A stretch of 64,000 bases of DNA from Mya arenaria (taxonomy: Eukaryota; Mollusca; Bivalvia; Myida; Myidae), in contig NC_069133.1 in NCBI RefSeq assembly GCF_026914265.1, positions 11,911,937-11,975,936 on the forward strand, written 5' to 3'. This document shows, piece after piece, positions 13,738 to 24,828 of the stretch. How positions within the stretch are numbered: the first letter of the stretch is position 1; every line of letters begins with the position of its first letter. Position numbers and translations under genes: made by a program. The notes under the pieces were generated by a model. It was given only the letters and a program-made list of their open reading frames with translations, was not told where the DNA came from and did not search any database.

Positions 13738-14012
13738 AACAGCAACAACAACAACTAAAACAACAATGACAGTAAAAAAAACAAAAACAACAACAACAAC
13801 AACAACAACACACCACCACCACCACCACCACCATAACAATCACCATTAACACCATCACCCAAACCAACAACAATAACTACACCACCACCACCACCACCAC
13901 CACCACCACCACGACCACCTACACTATCAACAACAACAACAACAGCAACAACAACAACTAAAACACCACCAACAACAACGAAAACACCACCACCAACAAC
14001 AAAAACAAACAA
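13738..14012. repeat. Compound (CAA)n/(CAC)n microsatellite
   Basis: Alternating CAA and CAC trinucleotide blocks with minor interruptions. Glycine-, valine- and tryptophan-run ORFs on the minus strand here are repeat artefacts. Confidence 0.92.
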
Positions 14013-14499
14013 CAGCATTACTCGGTAACTGTATGGTGTAAATTTGCCCGAGTGCAGGTAAGTCAAATACTTGTTTATTGTCTTAAGAGGATAAACGTGG
14101 GTAAGAAGCGGAGATTGTTACATTCAAGACAAAGCGCATTGTTGTTACAAGAAACAAGGACCACCTCATGGATCAGCTGCACCTTCCCATTCACTGACAT
14201 TGAATGGTTTTGTCCAGATTTATTTTAGTTAGCCATGAATTATATTTAAACGTGATAAATTACTTGATTTGAAAATATCTTTAGGATTAAAGAAATCATA
14301 AAGTGTTCCACAACTATGCTCATCTAGCCGTGGATACTGTTGTCACTGTTATCATACGATATACAATACCAAACAAATTCAGTGCGGAATGAATTTAATG
14401 TTGAGAATTCCTTATTAAACTACAAGACATGATGACGTTTGTGTTGATGACTGCCGGACACTAGTTCACAATCCTATTTATTGTTTCATCGAGGCCGAT

Positions 14500-17400
14500 G
14501 TAGATTCACTGGCTGTATCAGATATGTGCTACATAATTATAGTTTTAATGACTGTGTCAGATATGTGCTACATATAGTTTCAATGGCTGTGTCAGATATG
14601 TGCTGCATATAGTTTCAATGGCTGTGTCAGATATGTGCTGCATACAGTTTCAATGGCTGTGCCAGATATGTGCTACATATAGTTTCAATGGCTGTGTCAG
14701 ATATGAGCTTCATAAAGTTTCAATGGGTTTATTAATTATGTGCCCAAATGAAGAGTCAATGACTGTGTCAGATATCTATCCCATAAAGGATATGTGTCCA
14801 ATGTAGATTCAATGGCTGTGTCAGATATCTATCCCATAAAGGATATGTGCCCAATGTAGATTCAATGGCTGTGTCAGATATCTATCCCATAAAGGATATG
14901 TGCCCAATGTAAATTCAATGGCTGTGTCAGATATCTATCCCATAAAGGATATGTGTCCAATGTAGATTCAATGACTGTGTCAGATATCTATCCCATAAAG
15001 TATATGTGCCCAATGTAGATTCAATGACTGTGTCAGATATCTATCCCATAAAGGATATGTGCCCAATGTAGATTCAATGACTGTGTCAGATATCTATCCC
15101 ATAAAGGATATGTGCCCAATGTAGATTCAATGGCTGTGTCGGATATGTGCCCCATGCAGCTTCAATGGCTGTGTCATATATGTGCCCCAAGTAGCTTTAA
15201 TGGCTGTGTCATATATGTGCCCCAAGTAGCTTTAATGGCTGTGTCATATATGTGCCCCAAGTAGCTTTAATGGCTGTGTCATATATGTGCGCCAAGTAGC
15301 TTCAATGGCTGTGTCATATATGTGCCCCAAGTAGCTTTAATGGCTGTGTCAGATATGTGCCCCATGTAGCTTTAATGGCTGTGTCATATATGTGCCCCAT
15401 GCAGCTTCAATGGCTGTGTCATATATGTGCCCAAAGTAGCTTTAATGGCTGTGTCAGACATGTGCCCCATGCAGCTTCAATGACTGTGTCATATATGTGC
15501 CCCAAGTAGCTTCAATGGCTGTGTCATATATGTGCCCCAAGTAGCTTTAATGGCTGTGTCAGATATGTGCCCCATGTAGCTTTAATGGCTGTGTCAGATA
15601 TGTGCCTCAGGTAGTTTCAATGGCTGTGTCAGATATGTGCCTCAGGTAGTTTCAATGGCTGTGTCAGATATGTGCCTCATGTAGCTTCAATGGCTGTGTC
15701 AGATATGTGCATCATGTAGTTTAAATGGCTGTGTCAGATATGTGCCTCATGTAGCTTCAATGGTGGTGTCAGATATGTGCCTCATGTAGCTTCAATGGTC
15801 GAATATGTGCCCCATGTAGCTTCAATGGTCAGATATGTGCCTCATGTAGCTTCAATGGTCAGATATGTGCCTCATGTAGCTTCAATGGTCAGATATGTGC
15901 CTCATGTAGCTTCAATGGTCAGATATGTGTCTTATGTAGCTTCAATGGTCAGATATGTGTCTAATGTAGCTTCAATGGCTGTGTCAGATATGTGCCTCAG
16001 GTAGTTTCAATGGCTGTGTCAGATATGTGTCTAATGTAGCTTCAATGGTCAGATATGTGTCTAATGAAGCTTCAATGGCTGTGTCAGATATGTGCCCCAT
16101 GTAGCTTCAATGGTCAGATATGTGCCCCATGTAGATTCAATGGTCTGATATGTGTCTAATGTAGCTTCAATGGCTGTGTCAGATATGTGCCTCATGTAGC
16201 TTCAATGGTCAGATATGTGTCTAATGTAGCTTCAATGGTCGAATATGTGCCCCATGTAGCTTCAATGGTCAGATATGTGCCTCATGTAGCTTCAATGGTC
16301 AGATATGTGCCTCATGTAGCTTCAATGGTCAGATATGTGCCTCATGTAGCTTCAATGGTCAGATATGTGTCTTATGTAGCTTCAATGGTCAGATATGTGT
16401 CTAATGTAGCTTCAATGGCTGTGTCAGATATGTGCCTCAGGTAGTTTCAATGGCTGTGTCAGATATGTGTCTAATGTAGCTTCAATGGTCAGATATGTGT
16501 CTAATGTAGCTTCATTGGCTGTGTCAGATATGTGCCCCATGTAGCTTCAATGGTCAGATATGTGCCCCATGTAGATTCAATGGTCTGATATGTGTCTAAT
16601 GTAGCTTCAATGGCGGTGTCAGATATGTGCCTCATGTAGCTTCAATGGTCAGATATGTGTCTAATGTAGCTTCAGTTGTCAGATATGTGTCTAATGTAGC
16701 TTCAGTTGTCAGATATGTGTCTATTGTAGCTTCAGTTGTCAGATATGTGTCTAATGTAGCTTCAATGGTCAGATATGTGTCTAATGTAGCTTCAATGGTC
16801 AGATATGTGTTTAATGTAGCTTCATTGGCTGTGTCATATATGAGCCCCATGTAGCTTCAAGGGCCAGATATCTGTATAATGTAGCTTCAATAGCTGTGTC
16901 AGATATGTGACCCATATAACTTTAATTTTCGTGTCAGATGTGTGCATCATGTAGCTTTAATGGCTGTTTCAGTAATGTTCCCCATTTAGCTTTAATGGCT
17001 GTGTCAGTAATGTGCCCCATATAGCTTTAATGGTCAGATATGTGTCTAATGTAGCTTCATTGGCTGTGTCATATATGAGCCCCATGTAGCTTCAATGGTC
17101 AGATATGTGTATAATGTAGCTTCAATGGCTGTGTCAGATATGTGCCCCATATAGCTTTAATTTTCGTGTCAGATGTGTGCATCATGTAGCTTTAATGGCT
17201 GTTTCAGTTATGTTCCCCATTTAGCTTTAATGGCTGTGTCAGTAATGTGCCCCATATAGCTTTAATGGTCGTGTCAGATGTGTGCTTCATGTAGCTGTAA
17301 TGGCTGTGTCAGTAATGTGCCCCATGTAGCTTTAATGGCTGCGATAAATTTGGGCCCCCGTGTTGATTCAATGGCTGTATAACATATGTGCCTCCATGTT

Positions 17401-17540
17401 GTTTTTGTGGCTGTGTCAGATATGTGCCCAATATGGCTTCAATGGCTGTATTCAATTTGAGCCACATCTAGTCAATAGTTGTGTCAGATCTGTGCACACT
17501 AAAAATTCAAAGACTGTGTCAGAAAGGAAAATTTCTTCTG
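14500..17540. repeat. Minisatellite series with 53-, 35- and 30-bp units
   Basis: One core, TCAATGGCTGTGTCAGATAT followed by GTGCCCCATGTAG, recurs through 3 kb with changing unit length. Units of about 53 bp (with an added ATCTATCCCATAAAGG segment) fill 14757-15130. Units of 35 bp fill about 15130-15790. Units of 30 bp, in which GGCTGTGTCAG is shortened to GGTCAG, dominate 15790-16830 and are mixed with 35-bp units. Decayed 35-bp units run to 17540. A block of about 440 bp starting near 15790 is repeated near 16230. Confidence 0.93.
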
Positions 17541-17634
17541 TACTTGGTTCGTTGTAATGTATTTCAGCTGGATTGTGATGAAAATTCCAGGTTGTAACAG
17601 AAACCAGTTATGTGTCCGTTTCGGAAGCCAAGAG

Positions 17635-17692
17635 GGTGTTTAATTGTTGGAGATCGAACCAACGACCTCCGTGTTGAGAGGCGGGCTGTGTA
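17635..17692 (-). mobile_element. tRNA-derived SINE head, fragment
   Basis: On the minus strand the sequence reads GCCCGCCTCTCAACACGGAG and then GTCGTTGGTTCGATCTCC, a tRNA-like segment with a pol III B-box (GGTTCGATC). The A-box is weak and flanking homology is not visible, so it is called a decayed SINE head rather than a tRNA gene. Confidence 0.5.
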
Positions 17693-18603
17693 TTATTTTT
17701 AGAAATAATGCTTCAAGTTGCATTAATTTGAACAGTTTCATACTACTAGTATGCTCAAAACATTCACGGAGGCGTTTGGCAACGATGAGAAAATATGCTG
17801 TTTACATAGTTCACGTTGTTCTTAGCCTTGTATCACATATCAGCAATGACAACAGCAACAATAACAACACAACACATCAACTGAGCCGAATTTCAATTTT
17901 TATCAAATATGCGCGTGGGATTTTCCGTGAAAGTTTAAACCGTCATATTTACATCATTCTCGCATACATCTTGTGTTTTTTGAAAACGTTTTTTTTTTAT
18001 TTCTTTGTTTTAAATGTGAGAGAAGAAATCAAAATCAACTATAATGAAACATGAACATTAAACGAAAATACAGTTTATAATCGGATCAATACAAGGGCAT
18101 ACACATTATTTTCAAAAATAGTATTTTTAATAGTAAACGAACTAAAACGCATCCTGCATTAAAAATGGGTCGGAGCAAGCCCCGAAAACCTTATACCAAC
18201 TTGGGCCCAGTCTAGCTACGCCCCTGACAAATTAAAGTTAAATTTAGACTCTACCGAGGGAAGAGTTGTTGCGAAACAAGTTTATATCATCACTCAAACA
18301 AAAAAAGAAGGTAATGCGAAACACTAGAACAAACAAAGTAACATGACTAATATTAACAAAATTTGAGCTATAAATGATCATACAAAATCACTGATTTAAA
18401 AAAGTGATCATGAAAAGGCAATATTGATTTTGTCAAACATTTACCTCAATGCAATCGATATGTATATCGTAAACAAATACTTTGTTTTAACTTTCGCAAC
18501 TTTTAAAAGCCGAAAACCAATTGACAGTTGCGTATGATTCATTCTGCTTTAATTAAAACCTTTCAAGTGAAAACGCATTTAAAGTTGCATAGTACCATAT
18601 AAT
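17693..18603. other. AT-rich gap before the zinc-finger/DM9 gene
   Basis: No gene is recognised. A short GC-richer tail at about 18170-18232 ending in CTACGCCCCTGAC resembles the terminus of a hAT-type element. The promoter and 5' UTR of the downstream gene should lie in the last few hundred bases. Confidence 0.4.
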
Positions 18604-19065
18604 ATGGCGGATATGACGTCACCAAGACGTTATCTTGAGACTGGAAGCGGCTTACGGTGCGAATCTGCGTGGAGTCCAATGCCAGAACACCTTATCAACT
18701 TCCGGGACAAGGCAGACGAGCCACCATCTCCGGATGTAGGAGTGAGCAGAGGCGGAAATGAACACATATGTAGCACGTGCGATATGACGTTCAAGACGCG
18801 CGCGCAGATGATTTACCACCAGGCGGCCTTCTGCATCGGCAAGTCGCTCGACGAAGATAGTATTCCTTCACCGGAACTGGATTCTCCGGAACCAAGTCTT
18901 GGACTTCCGGCCGAGGCGACGACGTTGGTTGAAAAATCGAATAAGTCACGGTCGTCGCAGCCGAAGAAGTCGACGGCTCGAGCTGCAGATGATGCCATTG
19001 TTGACGGGGGAGACATAGCCGGCGATGGAACTGCCAGGGAGAAAACTGACGCAGACGCCACAAAG
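18604..19065 (+). CDS. Zinc-finger/DM9 gene exon 1
   Basis: 154 codons from ATG, ending in phase 0 at AAG|GTATAT. It carries the CCHC finger (CSTCDMTFKTRAQMIYHQ and on to Cys77) and a long charged, disordered linker. The frame stays open for a further 22 codons into the intron, but that extension has no counterpart to the DM9 start. Confidence 0.85.
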
Positions 19066-20331
19066 GTATATTACATTATTATGAACTTCTTTCTTTTTTC
19101 TATGACATGCACTTACTTAATTTCAGTTTAGGATAACTCAGGATTAGGACATAGCCCCCATTTTTATTAAGAATACCAGTACTTAGTTGCAATTAGTTGT
19201 TATTCAGACATAAGGCAAATTCGCATTTAAGATTGATTTTACACACAACATAACTGGTTTCTAGGCAGGAACAGGGCCTAAGTTTTGGCCTTTACCTGTA
19301 TTCACAAAATGTATAATAAATTAATTACTGTGTCTTCTCATGAATGTTTTAAGCCAACACAATTGCCGGTATGGCGGAAGGCGTCGAACGGAACGGTGCC
19401 CCCACACAGCTTTCGGACGGACAGTCTCGCATCCTCCGCTTTATATGTCTGTAAGTGCACGTTGAAAAAATCTGATATTGTTTTTTTGTGCTTCAATCTA
19501 TACAGGAACTCCCATATCCCGTGGGCAGAGCTTAACTGTTCAATAACTAAGGTGCGTTGTCAAAGCGCTCGTGTGTTAGTTCAATAACTAGGGTTGTGGG
19601 TGCCGTAACATAATGCGAAAATAGTGAATTGGACAGCAGATAATGAATAAGTCTTGTCTGGGTTATTAGGTTGAGCGAGAAATGTACTGTGTGGAAAGTT
19701 AAAGAAAGAACAGTACGTGTAATGCACCAGTCAATTGTTACCACGGTCCCCAACCCCCAGGTCCGGGGAATAGCGGGGACTTTGACTTTTGGTCCAGCCA
19801 GGACCCATTTCCTCGGCTATCTCCGGTATACACCCGGATCTGGGGCTGTGGTTACAATTCACTGTTTCATAACTGTAAACGAGATATAATAATATATCTA
19901 CAACGAGATGAATGTTTCTACCTACATGACAACTTTTTTACCCCATAGGTCTTGCCCACATACGATCAGAGCGAGTTCCGGGTACAGTTATCCCGGTTGA
20001 CGGAGGCGCTACTTTTGTTGTCGACGGAGAAGAGTTTAAGGGCTGCGAATATGACGTCATCACCGACCCTGGAGAGCAGTTAACATGGGAATGCTGTGAC
20101 GTTATCGGTGGAATCCCTCGGCGTGCGATAAAGGGAGGCTACGACAAAAACGGACTACAATTATTTATTTCTCGAGTTACTGCCCCTGACGGTACGTGGT
20201 GGTGTGGTAAATATGCGCCGCAGGAACAGCAATGCAGCTACGCCTGGGACGGCGGGGTGTACACATCAAACGACATTGAATTTCTTTGTCTTAAACCTGA
20301 AGAGATTAACTCAGAGATATTAGAAACGTAA
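18604..20331 (+). CDS. CCHC zinc finger plus tandem DM9 (DUF3421) domain protein
   Basis: Three exons join in phase: 18604-19065, 19354-19450 and 19949-20331, for 313 aa. Residues 56-77 form one zinc-finger-like motif (Cys56-x2-Cys59-x12-His72-x4-Cys77). A Ser/Glu/Asp-rich linker follows (about 80-154). Residues about 161-223 form DM9 repeat 1 (W..ASNGTVPP, then ALYVCLAHI, GTVIP and YDVI). Residues about 231-300 form DM9 repeat 2 (GGIPRRAIKGGYDKNG, GKYAP and IEFLC). DM9 repeats are known in insect, bivalve and natterin-type proteins, and some bivalve members bind mannose. No signal peptide is seen, so a cytosolic or nuclear location fits. The molecular function is not known. No ligand specificity can be read from the sequence. 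Confidence 0.85.
19354..19450 (+). CDS. Zinc-finger/DM9 gene exon 2 (start of DM9 repeat 1)
   Basis: This 97-bp exon lies between TTTTAAG and T|GTAAGTG. It encodes residues 155-186 and the first base of Cys187. WRKASNGTVPPHSF matches the W..A..G.VP...F opening of DM9 repeats. The exon is supported by phase and by completing the DM9 motif with exon 3. Confidence 0.8.
19723..19869 (+). mobile_element. TAA-flanked MITE, internally deleted copy
   Basis: It starts TGCACCAGTCAATTGTTACC and ends in a diverged inverted copy (GTTACAATTCACTGTTTCA). TAA flanks it on both sides, which looks like a 3-bp target-site duplication. At 147 bp it is about half the length of the family copies at 24523, 49682 and 50142. 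It lies inside intron 2 of the zinc-finger/DM9 gene. A TAA duplication fits PIF/Harbinger-type transposition, which is an inference. Confidence 0.82.
19949..20331 (+). CDS. Zinc-finger/DM9 gene exon 3 (rest of DM9 repeats 1 and 2)
   Basis: It begins after ACCCCATAG and ends at TAA 20329-20331. It encodes residues 187-313, including the end of repeat 1 and all of repeat 2 with the typical GG.D..G..L core and a Trp-Trp-Cys-Gly-Lys segment. Confidence 0.87.
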
Positions 20332-20635
20332 CATTCGAATGCCTTTGAAGTTTTGTTTTACTGGACACATGATCGCACATCGGACAAAGGGGCAGTATAA
20401 ACGTAACCACAAACACTTCGCCTTTATGAGTGTCCCCCCTTTATGCCATCTTCTCGCTGGTTAGTTATCACGCGACTTCAAAAAACTTCTGAATGTACCT
20501 TCATTTTTTCTTTTCTTTCAAAGTACCATTTCTCGGAAATCATTTATAATTGTAGGTTTCATTCGTCATTGTTTCTTTATAAGTGCTTCACGTCTAGACG
20601 TTAATTCCGACGTCATATTTGTGGATATATAATGA

Positions 20636-20641
20636 AATAAA
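20636..20641 (+). promoter_or_regulatory. Polyadenylation signal of the zinc-finger/DM9 gene
   Basis: A canonical AATAAA lies 305 bp after the stop codon in AT-rich sequence. It is a plausible 3' end for the gene. The cleavage site is not identified. Confidence 0.45.
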
Positions 20642-22848
20642 ATGGATGCCATCCTCATAATTATACCAATTAATAGTGTGTTTTACGTACCACAGACCTA
20701 TAAAATCAATATCGAATAACGAATACAATCGAACCTGCTATTTCGATTTATGACCGAGTATGTTATCAAAATTAAAAGTAATGATTTGAATAACGTTGCA
20801 TGAACGAATTACAAACTGAGAGTGAAATGCTGTACATAAAAGTGTTTAAACATTCAAACAATGTAATCGTCAACGTAAGATTTAATTCAATTAGTGTTTA
20901 CGCTCACACCCCTGGCAATCGCTGAACGGATTCGATAGTTTAGAAGGTTTTCGACATAAAAGACCGCCAATGTTCTTTGCCGTTTAGTCATTTATTGGCT
21001 TTATTTAAAGTGCATTGTCCAGCGGTTTAATTCCCTTAAGTGATAAAGAAGACCAAAATTAAATAATATTTTTTTTCTTAGATATAACTTCAGTGACACT
21101 CTTATAAGTTTAGTTTATTCTTCTTCGTTTATTCAAATGTTTTACTGAACATTTCTATTGTATAGTGAATGCAATCATATGTAATTAATATTCCAGCAAT
21201 TCATACGTTTATCTCTAGTTTTTGATATTAATTTTTTTATTTGATTTAAGTAGTTTTTCCATTTAAATCACCAGAGGAAAACTGTTTCCTCTTGATTTTA
21301 TGAACAACATCTTCTTTTAAAGCGGAAATTACGTCATGTGCATAAACACGTGCCAGATCCTTTATTTTTTTCACGAGTGGCGAAGCGAGGGAAATTAAAT
21401 ACGATATTAAACTGAAATCTTTAATATTTCGTTTATATACATAAATGCCTTTTCCCGGAGTTGTATTAGTGTTGTGATTTTTTCTAAATACCCTTTTTTG
21501 AAAAGAGTGTTTGCTACACCGCTTACCAAGGGATGCTTATCACGCAAAGTCTTAAATGCTGACGACATACCTGTCATTCCTTTTTCAGGCTAGTCGGGAT
21601 TTTTTCTAATATTTTTTTAAAGTGTTCTATTTACTCGTGTTTTAGTGCAAACATTTACTAGGAACATTCATCCATGATTTTTTATTAATGCATCTTTGTT
21701 CCAAATAAAAACAGTTAATCGATGGAAGTATTTTTCAATTGAACAGGGCATAAATTCATGACCAAAATAGCACTGGTCGCCATTTTCTAAATTATTTTCT
21801 TTTGTAAAGGCCAAAGGTGTAAGCAAAACAAATGTGAATCAATATCGGATTTACCACAGGTGCTCGTCACATTGCCTGGATACAGTAATAAATAATTTTT
21901 TATTTTTTTTTATCTTTTTTTTTTTTTTTTTTTTTTTTTGCAAGATAGTGAATATTTGTAATTTAAATTATTTTTTTTCCACAATTGTTCATGAAAAAAA
22001 TTCGTATATAAATATAAATAAATATTCCAAGTTTTCGAGTTTGTTTCATAATACAACGGTCGTGAGTCACCACTAGCTTTCAAAGATTCGATTCGATTGA
22101 GGACGGGTCGTTTTCCAGACAAAGAGTGAAGACAACGCTAGGTTTTCGACAGATTTTTAAGCGGGTGGGGTAAAAATATCACTTAATTGTTGTGTGAATT
22201 TGCCAGGAAGTTGATACTACAAAGTCACATAGTTAAAAAAGAAATTTGATCGATGATATAACATCGAATCTATGTTTCAAGAGAACGTTTGAAAAACAGG
22301 ATATCTATTCTTCTATCCGGTAAGTTATGTTCACTTGCAAAAATACATTTATTTAAACACATGCAACTTTTTTATATCAAATTATTATTTGGCAAGACTT
22401 GATTTCAAAAGTTGTTCTTAAGCGTGATATTTCCACTCCTTAGTTTGCATTAAAATATAAAATTGATAATTTCACTGTTGTTATTTCACCGATAAAACTT
22501 TATATTTCATCAAAAAACATAAATGAAACAATTTTATTCAACTTGTCCAGGAAATATGTTTGTAGGCTCGCCCAAGATTCGCTTACCAGCACATTTCTTA
22601 AACCCTTTGAATTAAATATAGCTTTCACCAAGCCCAACAAGTAGGTGTCCTCCGGGCACTCCGGTTTCCCCCACAATACATCACCACACTCGCGCGTCAA
22701 ATCGTGCCAACAAGAGTGATAAATATATAAATGTTGTAATAACTTGTTTCACAATCGTTGTAAAATAAATAAGTTTAAACTAAATATATTATATGTATAC
22801 TGCAGCATGTAAAAAATAATAGTATGCCCTCTGCACAGTTTCCAAGGA
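20642..22848. other. AT-rich intergenic region
   Basis: Mostly AT-rich with no recognised gene. A poly-T run lies at about 21915-21940. The only coding-looking fragment is at 22500-22700 on the minus strand and is listed separately. Confidence 0.45.
22500..22700 (-). pseudogene. Possible coding fragment of unknown family
   Basis: The minus-strand frame reads DLTRECGDVLWGKPECPEDT and then YLLGLVKAIFN, with GTAAGCG after residue RNVL that could serve as a donor. Its composition is much more protein-like than that of other ORFs in the AT-rich surroundings. It could be a leftover exon of a large gene or an exon of an unseen minus-strand gene. I do not recognise the family, and no acceptor is convincing. 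Confidence 0.28.
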
Positions 22849-22905
22849 AATTGTCTATCCAGACCTTGTGGGAGATTGCCGAGTAGTTACGATTGATACA
22901 GCGGG

Positions 22906-23090
22906 CAGGGGCGGATCCAGAAATTGCCTATCCTGACCTTGTCGGAGATTTTAACAATTTGAACTCGGAAATGGTGCATGATAAGCGTATTTTATTCATA
23001 TTTTTTTCTCCTCCAATATGGATATAACAATTAAACATTGACAATTTTAGAGGGGGCACAGTCCGGGTGTGCACCCCTCTAAATCTACAA
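22906..23090 (+). mobile_element. hAT-like non-autonomous element, decayed
   Basis: It starts CAGGGGCGGATCCAG, a terminus typical of hAT-type elements in invertebrates. It ends near GTGTGCACCCCTCTAAATC with a degenerate right end. A direct repeat of about 29 bp (AAATTG.CTATCC..ACCTTG) lies just before it (22850) and just inside it (22921). The right boundary is approximate. Confidence 0.5.
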
Positions 23091-23734
23091 CTGGTGGGTT
23101 TATCTGTATGACTTAGTGTACTCTAACCTATATGATACAGTCACTAAACAAGGAAGTGTCATGGCGTCCTAAAAAGTATACACAAGTAGGTAATGTATTT
23201 CATATATCACTTTTTTTGTATTATATATTCATTTATGTTTTTTTACGCACATTTACGTAAACGACATTTTAATTCTCAGTTAATACGACCGTTTATTCAA
23301 TACAGATGAGGATTTGTTTTAAATTACGACTTCACTAGTTTAATTAACACATTTAACTACGTGCATATATAAACGAAACATTCATTTATACAGTGGATCA
23401 CCTAAATAGAAAGTGTTAATTTATAAATAGAATAGACTCTGTTTATTATGTTTTTAAACCCACAGGTAAATACATTATACATATATCTTCATGTGTTGGC
23501 TGTCCGCATGGTACTATTTAACTGTTTCGTCTGTATGATCCCTCGATTGTTTGTCAACTACGTTGTTAACGCCCTCATTGTTAACTTTCAAACCTGCTCT
23601 CGAAGCTTCATTGAGATCTGCAGTACTCTGAAACTGAAAATTTCAGATAACTGTTTCAGCTCACAGGTGATGGGTAGTTACGTTAACAAGACCCACCGTA
23701 TTGCCACCGTATTGCCACGCATAATCCCCCCCAA

Positions 23735-23910
23735 AAAAAACAACAACAAAAAAACAAAACAACAACAACAACAACAAACAAACAAAAACAACAAACAAAC
23801 AAACAAACAAACAAACAAACAAACAAACAAACAAACAAACAAACAAACAAACAAACAAACAAGACAAAACAACAACAACAACAACAAACAAACAAAAACT
23901 TAACAAAGGT
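23735..23910. repeat. (CAAA)n/(CAA)n microsatellite
   Basis: A run of CAA and CAAA units that accounts for the Cys/Leu/Phe/Val-rich and Gln/Asn/Lys/Thr-rich ORFs on the two strands. Confidence 0.93.
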
Positions 23911-24248
23911 GCAGATAACAAAAGTGTAAAATTAACTCAGTGCTGAACAATGGAGATCCACTAATGTTAAATGATTTGAAACGTACATTCTTGTGCAGGT
24001 CAAAACGTTTTATGCAATCCCCAGGAGAAGTCAAAATAGAAATTAAATCGTTATGTACTATTTTGCTTAAAACTTGTTTCATCAATGAAAAAATTGCTTT
24101 GAGTTTATCTAGTATCTAACTGTTGATAAAAGGGCAAACAGTTGGATTAAGTGGCTTATCCGTGGTCAAGTGGTAACCAGTGTCAATTCAGGATAGCAGG
24201 TTCGATTCCCCGCCGCATAACTAAAATATCCTTATTATATCGTCTTCC

Positions 24249-24387
24249 CATGCTCACACATCAGAGGTTTGATAATGATAAATCTAACCTCTGATTCAAT
24301 CATGCAAAAATATAAATATATAATTTTCTTGACATCATCGTCGACCAATCAAAACGCATAGCAACATCACTCTGGTGTACGAGAATG
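24249..24387. mobile_element. 139-bp MITE with 8-bp target-site duplication (hAT-like)
   Basis: It is flanked by exact copies of CGTCTTCC (24241-24248 and 24388-24395), and the flanking SINE is continuous across it. Its ends are imperfect inverted repeats (CATGCTCACACATCAG on the left, the complement of CATTCTCGTACACCAG on the right). An 8-bp duplication is the hAT-superfamily signature. Confidence 0.8.
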
Positions 24388-24522
24388 CGTCTTCCTGGAG
24401 GGACGTTAAATGGGGGTCCCGTGTGTTATACACTGGTGCACGCTAAAGAACAAGGGTAGCTCAAACCAGAATTACATTCTGTCTGTGCACTATGCTCCAA
24501 AAACCTAATATGACTAACAATC

Positions 24523-24828
24523 TGCACCAGTCAATTGTAACCACGCCCCCAGGTCCGCGGATTAGCGGGGACTTTGACTTTCGGTCCAGCCAAGCCCGGG
24601 CAAAATCTCCGTCCTGCGGGGACGAACTTCTGGTAAAACCCCGCCAAATGCAGCCGCACCCCAGGGACCCTAGGTAAGACCCATTCCCCGGTATTTTTGC
24701 GCCGAGACAAAAACCACCGCATTCACCCAGCACTGGGGGGCCACCTGGAAGGTAAAAACACGGCACATTTCCCCGGCTATGCCCCGAATACCCTCGGACC
24801 TGGGGGGGGGGGGGGGGGTAACTGGTGA
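24523..24828 (+). mobile_element. TAA-type MITE nested in the SINE
   Basis: It starts TGCACCAGTCAATTGTAACC and ends GTAACTGGTGA. It shares its interior (GGGGACTTTGACTTTCGGTC, CACCTGGAAGGTAAAAACAC) with the copies at 49682 and 50142. It splits the SINE between ACTAACAATC and TATCGG, which are adjacent in the copy at 56642. A run of 17 G lies at 24802-24818. Several ORFs over this stretch are artefacts of the GC-rich element. Confidence 0.85.

Noticed and set aside
15777-16854. ORFs with HVASMVRYV repeats
   Set aside because: Translation of the 30-bp minisatellite with no start context or flanking gene structure. Kept only as a finding about repeat evolution.
24152-24225. Possible tRNA gene
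   Set aside because: A- and B-boxes are present, but there is no cloverleaf-consistent acceptor pairing, and the segment continues into a SINE body shared with 56642.
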